The translations under genes were made by a program, and so were the position numbers. Source: Thiopseudomonas sp. (GTDB taxonomy: Bacteria; Pseudomonadota; Gammaproteobacteria; Pseudomonadales; Pseudomonadaceae). From it: 38,986 nucleotides of DNA. The DNA lies in NCBI GenBank assembly GCA_023228985.1, contig JALOAC010000025.1, positions 1 through 38,986 on the forward strand, read 5' to 3'. Position 1 is the stretch's first letter. Each line of letters opens with the position of its first letter. Under the pieces are notes generated by a model. The model was not told where the DNA came from. It ran no database searches and was given only the letters and a program-made list of their open reading frames with translations. This document shows, piece after piece, positions 22,967 to 32,326 of this stretch.

Positions 22967-23638
22967 TTAATCGGTTGCAAGACTAGGGTTTAACTGCTTG
23001 TGCAGCCAGTGGCCGATATCAATAATTTGCTCATGACAGACTTCGTGCTGCATGGGGTAGTCTTGCCACGTGGTAGGCATGTCCCATTGTGTGAGTTGTT
23101 GATAAGCCGCTTGTCCCATGAGTACCGGCACCACGCCATCATAACGCCCATGCATGCACAGCACCGGATAGCTGTAGGAGGGTTTGCTGGCGTCTTCAAA
23201 GGTGGGTGCGTAGGTGGATAAGGCCAGTACGCCGCCAAGCGGTTGTTGCCAGCGCAAAAAAGCAGTGTGTAAAACCACAGCGCCGCCCTGAGAAAACCCA
23301 GCCAAGAAAATGCGTTTGGGATCGATGCCGCTGTCACGCTGTGCTTCTATGGTGCGAATCAGGTTTTCGCTGGATTCTTCCAGCTGTTCGCTATTAATGG
23401 CGCGCTTGCCGGGGCTAATCGCTAAAATGTCGTACCAGCTTGGCATCGCCATGCCACCGTTAATGGTCACAGGCTGGGTGGGTGCTTGCGGTAAAATAAA
23501 ACGCACTGTGGGCAGCTGCGGTTGTAGCATGCGTGCGACTGGCTCAAAATCACTGCGTCCAGCGCCTAGGCCGTGTAGCCAAATCACACAGGCATCGGCG
23601 GGTTTAAGTGCTTCAACAATTAATGCGGTTTCTAACAT
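22967..23638 (-). CDS. Carboxylesterase/phospholipase, alpha/beta hydrolase
   Basis: A 223-aa cytosolic esterase of the carboxylesterase/acyl-protein thioesterase type. N-terminal VIWLHGLGAGRSDF forms the oxyanion region. The nucleophile elbow GFSQGG has Ser116, with Asp167 (MHGRYDGVVP) and His198 (YPMQHEVC) completing the triad. The family hydrolyses short-chain esters and sometimes lysophospholipids. No signal peptide. It lies 34 bp downstream of the asparaginase-like gene on the same strand. A similar esterase gene lies near rhlB in Pseudomonas, as here. Confidence 0.9.
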   Translation of the reverse strand: MLETALIVEALKPADACVIWLHGLGAGRSDFEPVARMLQPQLPTVRFILPQAPTQPVTINGGMAMPSWYDILAISPGKRAINSEQLEESSENLIRTIEAQRDSGIDPKRIFLAGFSQGGAVVLHTAFLRWQQPLGGVLALSTYAPTFEDASKPSYSYPVLCMHGRYDGVVPVLMGQAAYQQLTQWDMPTTWQDYPMQHEVCHEQIIDIGHWLHKQLNPSLATD

Positions 23639-23672
23639 TCTTAAATCCTATAAAGCGTATAAAAGCGGCCAG

Positions 23673-24155
23673 TTAAATAGGTTCAAATCGACCCTGTTGA
23701 CGGTTTTTTTGTACGTGCTCAGCAGTAAAAACCTGCCCATGCATGGCAATATAAACCCCAGCAGGCAGGCATTGTAGCACTCCTAAGGCAAAGCCAAGAT
23801 TAAAGGGTGCATCTGTATTGCGCATCCGTGCAGGTTGCATCGCACCAGTGAATACCACAGTTTTATCGCCCGGGTTTCCGAGCTGCTGTGCGCTGAGCGT
23901 CATGGTATCAGTGCCGTGGATCACCAGAATTTTCTGTTCAGGGCATTGTGTTATAGCGGTTGCAAGCAGTTGGCGGTCGGCATCGGTAAAGTCTAAGCTG
24001 TCTTTTTTCAGTAGACTGTCGATGCGGTATGCGCAGTGCACGCCCGCTTCCTGCAGTAAGGGCTCAACCATGGGTTCGCCAATGCTGAATTCAGAGAGCG
24101 CATCGGAGTACACTTTATCGAAGGTACCACCGGTAGTAATGATTTTTATAGACAT
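23673..24155 (-). CDS. Short single-domain asparaginase-like protein
   Basis: A 160-aa protein matching only the N-terminal domain of L-asparaginases. It keeps the first signature IITTGGTFDK (Thr11) and the second, HGTDTM (Thr82-Asp83), then VVFTGAMQPARM. Ordinary asparaginases are about 330 aa with a C-terminal dimerisation domain that is wholly absent. The frame ends cleanly (QQGRFEPI), so this looks like a genuine short family and not a truncation; I recall such short proteins in Pseudomonas. Whether it hydrolyses asparagine is unclear. Its start lies only 11 bp from the divergent GIY-YIG gene. Confidence 0.8.
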   Translation of the reverse strand: MSIKIITTGGTFDKVYSDALSEFSIGEPMVEPLLQEAGVHCAYRIDSLLKKDSLDFTDADRQLLATAITQCPEQKILVIHGTDTMTLSAQQLGNPGDKTVVFTGAMQPARMRNTDAPFNLGFALGVLQCLPAGVYIAMHGQVFTAEHVQKNRQQGRFEPI

Positions 24156-24166
24156 AAGGAAACGCC

Positions 24167-24493
24167 TTGTCCAAACAAAACGGGGTTCAGTCTAGCGCGA
24201 AGCAAGCACAAAAGCCTAGCCAGTCCAATTGGTATGTGTACTTGGTTCGGGCTGCTAATACAGCGCTGTATTGTGGGATTACCACGGATCCGCAGCGGCG
24301 TTTTCAGCAACATCTAAACGGTAAGGGTGCGCGGTTTTTTCAAAGCAGTCCCGCGCAGGCTTTAGTGTATGTTGAGCTGTGTGATGATAAATCCAGCGCA
24401 TTAAAGCGCGAGTACTGCATTAAACAGTTAGACAAATTACGGAAAGAGGCTTTGCTAAACGCGCCATATAATATGCTGAGTGAGTGTCAGTAA
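24167..24493 (+). CDS. GIY-YIG nuclease-superfamily protein (UPF0213/YhbQ-like)
   Basis: A 108-aa single GIY-YIG domain: WYVYLVRAANTALYCGITTDPQRRFQQHLNGKGARFF, with the YVY and YCGI strands and the catalytic Arg in PQRRF, then LKREYCIKQLDK with the metal-binding Glu. YhbQ-type proteins are small DNA nucleases with poorly defined roles. The start is TTG at 24167 with TAAGGA (24155-24160) at good spacing; no better ATG exists upstream of the domain. The first 20 residues are a polar tail. Confidence 0.88.
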   Translation: MSKQNGVQSSAKQAQKPSQSNWYVYLVRAANTALYCGITTDPQRRFQQHLNGKGARFFQSSPAQALVYVELCDDKSSALKREYCIKQLDKLRKEALLNAPYNMLSECQ

Positions 24494-24590
24494 TGCAGGG
24501 TTGCAGTAAGGAATGCTTGCGCGTGCAGTTTGTCTTACATTGTTGTAAAGTTTTGCCGTCTAAACGAATTTTAACGAGAGAGTTATCAAT

Positions 24591-25466
24591 ATGAAATGCC
24601 AAAAAGCTATCCTTGTCGAGCCAGTGCCACCTTTGGCGCGCCATGTGTTTTTTGCTTTGAATGAGCCAAAGCAGCTAGGTGCTGCACTAACGCGCCTAGC
24701 GCAGCTGGTCGATGGTGAGGCCACGCTGGTAGGTTTTGGGGTATCTTTATTACAGGCCGTTGATATGCCGCTGGATAAGCTACGTGTGTTCCCAGCTTTA
24801 AGTAATCAGGGGATTGATGTTCCGTCCACCCAACACGCGCTGTGGTGTTGGCTGCGTGGCGATGATCGTGGCGAGTTGCTTTATCGTACCCGCGCTATTG
24901 AAAAAGCCTTGGCGCCTGCACTGCATATAGTGCAGGTCACAGATGCGTTTCGTTATTTATCAGGTCACGATCTGAGCGGCTATGAGGACGGCACCGAAAA
25001 CCCCGTCGATGCAGCGGCGGTAGAGGCCGTATCTGATGTGCAAGCACCTTACGGCAGCTATGCAGCGGTTCAGCACTGGGAGCATAATTTAGACTTCTTT
25101 AAATCCCTGCCGCAGAACGAGCAGGACCATATTATTGGTCGTCGTCTCAGCGATAACGAAGAAATTGAAGACGCGCCAGAGTCTGCTCATGTTAAACGTA
25201 CTGCTATGGAAGACTTTGAACCAGAAGCCTTTGTTGTACGCCGCTCTATGCCTTATATAGACGGCGATGTGGCGGGTTTGGTCTTTTTGGCTTTTGGCCA
25301 CTCATTAGATGCCTTTGAAATGCAGCTAAAACGCATGATTGGCATGGATGACGGTATTACCGACGGTCTGTATCGTTTTAGCCGCCCGGTGACTGGTGGC
25401 TATTACTGGTGTCCGCCGGTTAAAGAGGGCCAGTTAGAATTATCGGCATTACTTAAAAACGCATAA
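24591..25466 (+). CDS. Dye-decolorising (DyP-type) haem peroxidase
   Basis: A 291-aa DyP peroxidase. The distal motif GYEDGTENP (130-138) carries the catalytic Asp133. Proximal haem ligand His200 lies in ESAHVKRT, and the essential Arg is in VVRRSMPY. The absence of a Tat or Sec signal and the length around 300 point to the cytoplasmic type related to YfeX/DyPB. Such enzymes oxidise dyes, porphyrinogens and phenolics with hydrogen peroxide. No encapsulin gene is adjacent and I see no C-terminal encapsulation peptide. A type B palindromic element follows 26 bp after the stop. Confidence 0.92.
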   Translation: MKCQKAILVEPVPPLARHVFFALNEPKQLGAALTRLAQLVDGEATLVGFGVSLLQAVDMPLDKLRVFPALSNQGIDVPSTQHALWCWLRGDDRGELLYRTRAIEKALAPALHIVQVTDAFRYLSGHDLSGYEDGTENPVDAAAVEAVSDVQAPYGSYAAVQHWEHNLDFFKSLPQNEQDHIIGRRLSDNEEIEDAPESAHVKRTAMEDFEPEAFVVRRSMPYIDGDVAGLVFLAFGHSLDAFEMQLKRMIGMDDGITDGLYRFSRPVTGGYYWCPPVKEGQLELSALLKNA

Positions 25467-25491
25467 AAATACATCTTCCCGCCCTATCAAC

Positions 25492-25582
25492 TGTTGGAGC
25501 GCAATTTTTGCGCGATGGTGATTTTCCGGCACTATCTGAGCTGAAGTTATAATCGCTATCACCCAGAAGCTGTGCTCCAGCA
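25492..25582. repeat. Element B, isolated copy 5
   Basis: Starts TGTTGGAGCGCAATTTTTGC and ends GTGCTCCAGCA, 91 bp. It shares the end repeats and interior of the B elements in the 17.7-19.0 kb array, 6.5 kb away. It lies between the DyP gene and the pilus operon, which shows that B is an independently dispersed element and not only part of the tandem unit. Confidence 0.8.
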
Positions 25583-25622
25583 GAACACCTAGGGTGCCTA
25601 TCTGTGTTGTTAATCACACAAC

Positions 25623-25651
25623 TTGACGCCTGCCTGCCACTTATCCATAAA
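25623..25651 (+). promoter_or_regulatory. Possible promoter of the minor pilin operon
   Basis: TTGACG (25623-25628), 17-nt spacer, CATAAA (25646-25651), 83 bp before the first pilin gene. The -10 match is weak. In P. aeruginosa this operon is activated by AlgR; I cannot identify an AlgR site with confidence. Confidence 0.3.
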
Positions 25652-25733
25652 ACTATACCTGCTGTCATAAGCTACACGACAAAGGTGCTGGGTTTTGCCA
25701 TGCTCATGCTCATAGATCTATAGGGAGTTAATC

Positions 25734-26225
25734 ATGCCAAATACATTAAATGAACGCGGGTTTACCCTCGTAGAATTAATGATAATCGTGGCGCTGCTGG
25801 CGATAGTGGCCACTATTGCAGTGCCTAATTTTACCCAGTTTATTCGTAATAATCAGGTGCAGGCCAAAGCGGATGAATTGACCGCGCTTGTTCAGTATGC
25901 GCGCTCGCAAGCGGTTGCAGCCCGTAAAACATATGAGCTAGATCTTGAGCGTTGGGAGGTTAAGGCTGCCGGTGATTCTAGCTATGAGCGTAAGGTAGAA
26001 TTCAATACTGGGCAGGCGTCAACCAATCATAATTTAGGCGCGGGAAAGGTTGTTTCGTTTACAGGGCATGGAATGGCTAATCCCGCGGCTAAGATCTCTG
26101 TATGTCGTGCTGGTGATAAGGATACTGGCTACCTGATTGATATAAGTGCTAGCGGTATGGTTAAGCGCTATTCGCGAGGCTATAAAGATGACAGTAATAA
26201 AATGTCTAGCTGCACAAGTTTTTGA
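25734..26225 (+). CDS. fimU: Type IV pilus minor pilin FimU (GspH/FimT family)
   Basis: A 163-aa prepilin with leader MPNTLNERG cleaved before FTLVELMIIVALLAI, conserved Glu5 and an N-terminal hydrophobic helix. The following RNNQVQAKADELTALVQYARSQAV is typical of FimU/FimT. FimU belongs to the minor pilin complex that primes pilus assembly and sits near the tip. It heads the operon fimU-pilV-pilW-pilX-pilY1-pilE, with AGGGAG 8 nt before ATG. FimT is the alternative name; first position in the operon favours FimU. Confidence 0.88.
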   Translation: MPNTLNERGFTLVELMIIVALLAIVATIAVPNFTQFIRNNQVQAKADELTALVQYARSQAVAARKTYELDLERWEVKAAGDSSYERKVEFNTGQASTNHNLGAGKVVSFTGHGMANPAAKISVCRAGDKDTGYLIDISASGMVKRYSRGYKDDSNKMSSCTSF

Positions 26226-26233
26226 GGTGAAGC

Positions 26234-26803
26234 ATGAAAACAACTAAAGGATTCAGCCTGATAGAAGTCTTAGTTACCCTGTTACTGACCAGTGTCGGCA
26301 TTTTGGGCATGGTCGCACTGCAGGGACGAGCGATTAACTATACCACTGAGGCTGTGCATCGTGACTCTGCTGTTAGCTTAAGCAATGAACTGATAGAGAT
26401 TATGCGCTCTTACCGAGATGACCTCTACAGCAAAACCCCACCGCTAGAATACTCCTATACCGAACTCAAGCCGACCAGTGTTGTGTATAACGCTAGTGGA
26501 GCTTTGCAGCTTAATCAGGCTAATTGTCCGTCAAGCCTACCGCAGACGCTACAAGAGCAAGCTAATTGTTGGATGAGAAAAGTTGAAAGTGTTCTACCGG
26601 GCACTACGGATGCAGACGTGCGTGCGCAATTCAAGGTCTGTCCTTCTTTTAAGCTAGGTGGAAACGGTGCTCCTGAGTGTGCGGGTAATGCCTATCAAGG
26701 CTCATCTCTTGCTATTCAGGTGGCTTGGCGTAGCCGTGAGGCTGTTTGTGGGCCTAATCAAACTTCTGATATATGTACCTTTGTTACGCGGGTGGAGCTA
26801 TGA
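26234..26803 (+). CDS. pilV: Type IV pilus minor pilin PilV
   Basis: A 189-aa prepilin with short leader MKTTKG before FSLIEVLVTLLLTSVGILGMVALQGRAI, the typical PilV start. Several Cys pairs in the globular part (QANCPSS, EQANCWM, FKVCPSF, PECAG) probably form disulphides. It is 8 bp after fimU and its stop overlaps the pilW start (ATGA). Confidence 0.93.
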   Translation: MKTTKGFSLIEVLVTLLLTSVGILGMVALQGRAINYTTEAVHRDSAVSLSNELIEIMRSYRDDLYSKTPPLEYSYTELKPTSVVYNASGALQLNQANCPSSLPQTLQEQANCWMRKVESVLPGTTDADVRAQFKVCPSFKLGGNGAPECAGNAYQGSSLAIQVAWRSREAVCGPNQTSDICTFVTRVEL

Positions 26804-27645
26804 ATAACCAAGCTTTTTATCGCCAGAGAGGGCTATCCATTGTTGAGCTAATGGTTGCGTTGGCTATTAGTAGCTTTCTGATTCTTGGAATCACTCAAGT
26901 TTATATCGACAATAAAAGAAATTACATTTTCCAGCAAAGCCAAGCAGGAAACCTATCTAATAGCCGCTTTGTTAGCTTATTACTGGATGAGTTGCTCAGT
27001 AAGGCGGGCTATCGCCGAGTCCCAGATCAGGATATGTCTGATGCTTTTCCAGCATCAACAGCCCTTAGTAATCACTGTGCAGCTTTTCCGGCGGAAGCGG
27101 CTATAACTAAGCTGAAAAGTACTGCTGAAGTAGGATTTTGCATGCGTTACCAACCAGCTATGGCTGGTGAAATGATTTGTGATGGCTCTACTACAACTTT
27201 GGCTTCGGAAACTCCTTTCCGCTATCCCGCACAGAGTGAAAATATTCATGTTGCAATCAAGTTTGTTTCACATGCTAGTGATTTAAATAAAGGGGTTATC
27301 AGTTGCGTCAGTGATAAGGGTACTGCTGCGGTTGAACTGCTTAGTGGCATAGCTGATATGCAAGTTGAGTTCGGTTCGGGCTTGGCTGACGAGAAGCGCC
27401 TTAAATCATCCAGTCCATACAAAAAAGCAGCTGCATGGAGTGATTCAGACGGTATTGTTCGCGCTGTACGCTACTCAGTACTCAGTGCTAGTGCGGCAGG
27501 GCAGCGGGATTTTGATTCACTCGTTCTTACTCACTGGCTGGGTAATAGTGCAACGGACAGTGCTGAAAGGTTGAATGCTCAGGATAACCGGCAAATTTAC
27601 CAAGCAGCTGTAGGTGCACAGGCAATAAGGAATATGATGCCATGA
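26800..27645 (+). CDS. pilW: Type IV pilus minor pilin PilW
   Basis: A 281-aa prepilin with leader MNNQAFYRQRG before LSIVELMVALAISSFLILGITQVY, then a large globular domain; its size fits PilW. The ATG at 26800 overlaps the pilV stop by four bases, and is preferred over an upstream in-frame start at 26773 that would add nine residues. It ends in a further ATGA overlap with pilX. Confidence 0.92.
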   Translation: MNNQAFYRQRGLSIVELMVALAISSFLILGITQVYIDNKRNYIFQQSQAGNLSNSRFVSLLLDELLSKAGYRRVPDQDMSDAFPASTALSNHCAAFPAEAAITKLKSTAEVGFCMRYQPAMAGEMICDGSTTTLASETPFRYPAQSENIHVAIKFVSHASDLNKGVISCVSDKGTAAVELLSGIADMQVEFGSGLADEKRLKSSSPYKKAAAWSDSDGIVRAVRYSVLSASAAGQRDFDSLVLTHWLGNSATDSAERLNAQDNRQIYQAAVGAQAIRNMMP

Positions 27646-28340
27646 AGATGATGTACTCAAAAAGAAAGCAGCAAGGCGCAGTGCTATTGATTGCTCTAGT
27701 TATGCTGCTGGTGCTGACAGTTCTGACTGTTACTAATATGCGTGGAGTGGTGCTTGAGTCGCGTATTACTGCGAACCGCATGGAAAGCGAGCGCTTACAA
27801 AATCTAGCTGATGCCGCTACTCGCGAAGGTGAATTCCGCTTTTATGGGCCGGCACATTTGCGCGATAAGTTGGAGCCAAATGTCACCGACAATTGCAAAA
27901 TAGACAATAAACTCAATCGTTATGGTAACAATAAACCTTGTTTGTTGAACGAAATGACTACAGATTTGTTGGAGGACTTTTTCTCTGCCCCGATTAGCTT
28001 TTTCAAGGCCAGTAACAGCTACACAAACAGTTATGACAAAACCAACGGAGTCGGTAGTGATGAGGGTACGGACGGTGCAGGTGAGCAAGATGTACTGGCC
28101 TGGATGCCTTTCCGCGGGCTGGACCCCACACCGGCCAACTATTTTACCGCCGACCGTGAAAAATCTTACTGGAATGCCTATAGGGTTATGTCTGGTTCGG
28201 AAGAAAACGAAACGCTCAACCCAGAGTATGGTGCAGCGCTGGAAGGTAAGGGTACGTACTTCTTTTTAATTACCGCACAAGCCAATGATGAGATTGCCGT
28301 GCAATCAACGGTGTCTGTAGTTTATCTTGGACTGAACTGA
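27642..28340 (+). CDS. pilX: Type IV pilus minor pilin PilX
   Basis: A 232-aa protein with leader MKMMYSKRKQQG before AVLLIALVMLLVLTVLTVTNMRG. As in PilX of Pseudomonas and GspK of type II secretion, position 5 of the mature chain is not Glu, which fits a pilin placed at the very tip. ATG at 27642 overlaps pilW; a second ATG three codons in is possible. Followed by pilY1 after 11 bp. Confidence 0.9.
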   Translation: MKMMYSKRKQQGAVLLIALVMLLVLTVLTVTNMRGVVLESRITANRMESERLQNLADAATREGEFRFYGPAHLRDKLEPNVTDNCKIDNKLNRYGNNKPCLLNEMTTDLLEDFFSAPISFFKASNSYTNSYDKTNGVGSDEGTDGAGEQDVLAWMPFRGLDPTPANYFTADREKSYWNAYRVMSGSEENETLNPEYGAALEGKGTYFFLITAQANDEIAVQSTVSVVYLGLN

Positions 28341-28351
28341 GGGATAGTCGG

Positions 28352-31300
28352 ATGAATAGATTAAATATGATGATGCGCCTAGGGAAAGCGACAACCTCGG
28401 GCCTGCTGTGCTCTGGTGTTCTGCTGGCAGCAATGAATGCACAGGCTAATCAGCAGATAGCGCAGGTGCCGCTGAGTTTGTCGGAAGGTGTGCCGCCGAA
28501 TATGATTTTGACTCTGGATGAGTCGGGGAGTATGTCGTGGAGCTTTGTGCCAGATGCTTCGAGTACGACAACTTCCGTGTATTCCAATAAAATCGGTGGC
28601 TACAACACCCGTCGTATGCGCGCCGCAAACACTAACCCCATGGCCTATAACCCGCATGTGATTTACGACATTCCACCCACCTTTGCTCAAGATGGATCGG
28701 AGATCGAACTGACAACCAGTTTTACCAACGCACCGTTGAATGGATTTTGGTTGTCAGCTGACTGGAGCAATACAAAGGGGAATATTCTTCGAGATTTGAG
28801 CAATAATTACAGGCTTGCTCGTGAGCATCGCCAAGGTGCGCCTGACGCTACAAATGGCGGCTCGCTAAATTGGGCACCGCATCCAGACGATTTTAATTAC
28901 AAAGAGATCACAGGAATTGGTCAAAATACAACCTATACCTTTGGTCCCGATGAAGACTATGCTGTACAGGTCAAAGTCACTCGTACCAGCTCAAGTAAAT
29001 GCACAGCAGAGCTGATGTTTGGTGCAGGTGCACAATCTGTATTGTGCTCTCTTAATGGCAGTACAGCCACAGTTTATGATACTTATAACAAAAACAATAA
29101 AACATACGCTGGCCTAATTAATAAAGGCGTTCCCGCCTACTACTACGAATTTGAACCCAGCTACAAACGCACAGCCAATGGTGCAGTAGGCAGCTGCGGC
29201 ACATTTGAGGATGATTCAGGCACCGGCAAAGATGCTTTTTCCCAAGACGAGCGTTGCTATCGCCTTGTCTGGGTGGATGAAACCAGTGCCTATGACGAAA
29301 AAGGCAATCGCCTCAAACACCCCAATGGCCAGCTGGTCGATGGCAAGCAAAACTTTGCCATCTGGTATTCCTTCTACCGCAGCCGTGCATTAGCCACATT
29401 GTCTGCCGCCAAAATTGCCTTTTACAATCTGTCACCGGATGTGCGCTTTACTTGGCAGGATCTAGATACCTGTAAAACCTTTGAATCTGACAGTGGCAAT
29501 ACCTGCGGCAATAACAAGCTCAAGCCGTATAGCGTTAAGCACCGCGGCGAGTTCTATACCTGGCTGCGTAAACGTTACTTTAATAAAGGTACTCCACTGC
29601 CAGCAGCCATGAAACGTGCGGGTGATTTTCTTAAAACAGCCGCCCCTTGGCAAAAAACGCCTTATGCAAACACGGGCAATGACGATGCCAATACCTATGC
29701 TTGCCGTCCTAGCTATCATGTGATGATGACCGATGGCATGTGGAACGCAACGACTACCAACCCAAGCAGCTTCCGTAGCGACCACACCACTTTCACCACT
29801 CCCAGTGGGGAGAAATACGGCGTTAAGGACTACGACCAAAACAAGCCGTTCTATGACAATGCCGGCAACTCAACCCTAGCTGACTTGGCCATGCATTATT
29901 GGGCCACTGACTTAAATACCAGCCTAGACAACAAGATCCGCCCCTATATTCCCTACAAAAATGACGACAGCGATAAGGAGTATTGGGACCCGCGCAACAA
30001 CCCTGCTGAATGGCAGTCCATGTCCAACTTCATCATGGCGCTGGGCCTGACCACTTCGCTTGGCACGGGCAGCAACTCAAATCTGCCCTGGGCAGGCAGT
30101 ACCCATGGCGGTGAAGGCTATGCCGAGCTGCTGCAAGGCACCAGTTGGCCCAAAGCAAGCAGTGGTAGTGCCAACAACGTTTACGACCTCTGGCACGCCG
30201 CCATCAACTCCCGTGGCGAGTTCTATAGTGTCGACTCACCAGAAGCCATGGTGCAGGCGTTTAACGATATTTTAACGCGCATCGCTGACCGCAAGGCATC
30301 TGCAGCCATGCCGGGGTTAAGTGTCTCCTTGGAAAGTGATGGCGCTGGAGAGGATGCGGCGGATCGATTGGCAACCTATTATTATCAAACGAGCTTTGAC
30401 AGCGCTGATGGCTGGACTGGTGAAATACAGAAAACGAAATCCTACCGTCAATGGAATGACGCTACGCGGCAGTTTGAGACTGTAGTGGAAGCAGAATGGA
30501 AAGCCAGCGAAAAGCTGTCCAATCAGCATGAGCGTAAGATCAAAATGGCGAATGAAGTAGGCAATGCATTGGTGAGCTTCACCACGGACGAGGCCGGCCA
30601 GGCTCTGAAACATGCACTGTCATTTAATCCAGACCCCGGAAAACAGTCAGGAGCGTATACGTGGGAGGATCGTCTTAACTACATCAGGGGCAGTAGGGAG
30701 CATGAAGGAGTAGAGGAAGGGAAGATGCGCCGGCGTGCTTCTTTGTTAGGTGACTTTCTCTCTTCACAGCCGGTGGTGGTATCCGGTGCGCGTTATCTGG
30801 CAGGCTTCTCCAATCGACTGGAAGGCAATACAGCCTATACCACCTTTATGACTAGCATTGCCAATCGTAGCCCCATGCTTTATGTGGGTGGTAATGCGGG
30901 TATGTTACATGCCTTTGATGCGGCAACAGGTGTAGAGAAATTTGCTTTTGTGCCTACGGCTGTTTTCTCCAAGCTGAACAAACTGACCGGACACAACTAC
31001 AGTCATGAGTATTACGTAGATGGCACACCAGTCATTGCGGATGCCTTTGATGGCACTAACTGGCGCACGATTTTGGTAGGAACCCTACGCGCTGGTGGCA
31101 AAGGGTTGTTTGCATTGGATATCACAGATCCCGCTAATATCAGTTTATTGTGGGAGCTGCATGAGAACTCCAACGAGGCAGAAGATTTGGACGTCAAACC
31201 GGGTTATAGCTTCTCCAAACCTACCGTTGCTCGCCTGCACAATGGCAAATGGGCGGTAGTCACCGGTAACGGCTATGAAGGTGATGGCAGTAACAACGGA

Positions 31301-32308
31301 GCAGCTTCGCTTTACATCATTGATGCCTTTAGTGGTGAGATGATTGAAGAGCTGACAGTGCAAAGTGAGGCCATTGGCTCTAATGGTCTATCTACTCCAC
31401 GGTTGGTTGACTTTGATAGCGATGGTGTGGCCGATTATGCCTATGCGGGGGACTTGCACGGCAATTTGTGGCGTTTTGATTTGCTGGGTGCAGGAGCTAA
31501 TCCTGAGCGTACCGATGGGCCAATCTATGGTGATAAAACAGGCGGCACATCTGGTTTTAAGGTCTCTTATGGTGGTAAGCCTATGTTTATTGCCAAGACT
31601 GCAAATACTGTTAATGGCTCTAATGTGCGCCAGCCTATAACGTCTGCTCCTAGTATTGTGCGTCACCCGACCCGTACTGGCTATCTGGTTGTTTTTGGCA
31701 CAGGTCGTTACTTGTATCAGGGTGATAAAGCAGGTGAAACCTCGCATGCACAAAGCTTGTATGGTATCTGGGATGCAAAAACTAAAGCTGAAACAACCTC
31801 TTCGGATACTATTTCTGCAAGTGGTTTAGCAAGTCAGAGTATTGCTCAGCAGACTACGGGCACTGGGAAAACGACTGGAGTTAGCCGTACAACTAGAGTA
31901 ATCAGCGAAAATCCCGTTAAGTGGAATGAAAAGCGTGGTTGGCGACTGGACTTGCAGGTAGGTAGCAAGCGTGAGGGTGAGATGATGATCGAGGAGATGC
32001 GTGTGCTTGGTAACACCTTGTTTATTCAGACTCTAGTGCCTAATGCAGACCCTTGTGGCAATGGTGCGGATAACTGGTTATATGCAATAAATCCTGCTAC
32101 AGGTGGAAAAACATTACATCACGCGTTTGATACACGCGGTGCGAATAATGTAATTATGTCTGGAATTAAGTTTGGTTCTGAAGGAGGGATTTCCATCGGT
32201 CAGGATGAAGCGGGCTTCAAGGCCAACGCTCCAGGTGATCAGGAGCCAATTGCTCCAGATTCGTCTTCGATGGGCAGGCAGTCATGGCGCATGATTGATG
32301 ATGCTTGA
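28352..32308 (+). CDS. pilY1: Type IV pilus tip adhesin and assembly protein PilY1
   Basis: A 1318-aa secreted protein. The signal peptide ends around residue 32 (MNAQA). A von Willebrand A-like N-terminal part begins with the MIDAS-type motif LDESGSMS (D56, S58, S60) and continues to MMTDGMW near 456. The C-terminal PilC/PilY1 beta-propeller (about 790-1300) carries a calcium loop, DFDSDGVADYAYAGD, at about 1020-1034. In the family PilY1 caps the pilus, mediates adhesion and surface sensing, and antagonises PilT retraction through calcium binding. All key motifs are present. It is the largest gene in the window. Confidence 0.95.
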   Translation: MNRLNMMMRLGKATTSGLLCSGVLLAAMNAQANQQIAQVPLSLSEGVPPNMILTLDESGSMSWSFVPDASSTTTSVYSNKIGGYNTRRMRAANTNPMAYNPHVIYDIPPTFAQDGSEIELTTSFTNAPLNGFWLSADWSNTKGNILRDLSNNYRLAREHRQGAPDATNGGSLNWAPHPDDFNYKEITGIGQNTTYTFGPDEDYAVQVKVTRTSSSKCTAELMFGAGAQSVLCSLNGSTATVYDTYNKNNKTYAGLINKGVPAYYYEFEPSYKRTANGAVGSCGTFEDDSGTGKDAFSQDERCYRLVWVDETSAYDEKGNRLKHPNGQLVDGKQNFAIWYSFYRSRALATLSAAKIAFYNLSPDVRFTWQDLDTCKTFESDSGNTCGNNKLKPYSVKHRGEFYTWLRKRYFNKGTPLPAAMKRAGDFLKTAAPWQKTPYANTGNDDANTYACRPSYHVMMTDGMWNATTTNPSSFRSDHTTFTTPSGEKYGVKDYDQNKPFYDNAGNSTLADLAMHYWATDLNTSLDNKIRPYIPYKNDDSDKEYWDPRNNPAEWQSMSNFIMALGLTTSLGTGSNSNLPWAGSTHGGEGYAELLQGTSWPKASSGSANNVYDLWHAAINSRGEFYSVDSPEAMVQAFNDILTRIADRKASAAMPGLSVSLESDGAGEDAADRLATYYYQTSFDSADGWTGEIQKTKSYRQWNDATRQFETVVEAEWKASEKLSNQHERKIKMANEVGNALVSFTTDEAGQALKHALSFNPDPGKQSGAYTWEDRLNYIRGSREHEGVEEGKMRRRASLLGDFLSSQPVVVSGARYLAGFSNRLEGNTAYTTFMTSIANRSPMLYVGGNAGMLHAFDAATGVEKFAFVPTAVFSKLNKLTGHNYSHEYYVDGTPVIADAFDGTNWRTILVGTLRAGGKGLFALDITDPANISLLWELHENSNEAEDLDVKPGYSFSKPTVARLHNGKWAVVTGNGYEGDGSNNGAASLYIIDAFSGEMIEELTVQSEAIGSNGLSTPRLVDFDSDGVADYAYAGDLHGNLWRFDLLGAGANPERTDGPIYGDKTGGTSGFKVSYGGKPMFIAKTANTVNGSNVRQPITSAPSIVRHPTRTGYLVVFGTGRYLYQGDKAGETSHAQSLYGIWDAKTKAETTSSDTISASGLASQSIAQQTTGTGKTTGVSRTTRVISENPVKWNEKRGWRLDLQVGSKREGEMMIEEMRVLGNTLFIQTLVPNADPCGNGADNWLYAINPATGGKTLHHAFDTRGANNVIMSGIKFGSEGGISIGQDEAGFKANAPGDQEPIAPDSSSMGRQSWRMIDDA

Positions 32309-32326
32309 CCATAACTCTAGGAACAA

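Noticed and set aside
24591..25466. Encapsulin cargo system around the DyP peroxidase
   Set aside because: No encapsulin shell gene nearby and no C-terminal targeting peptide visible.
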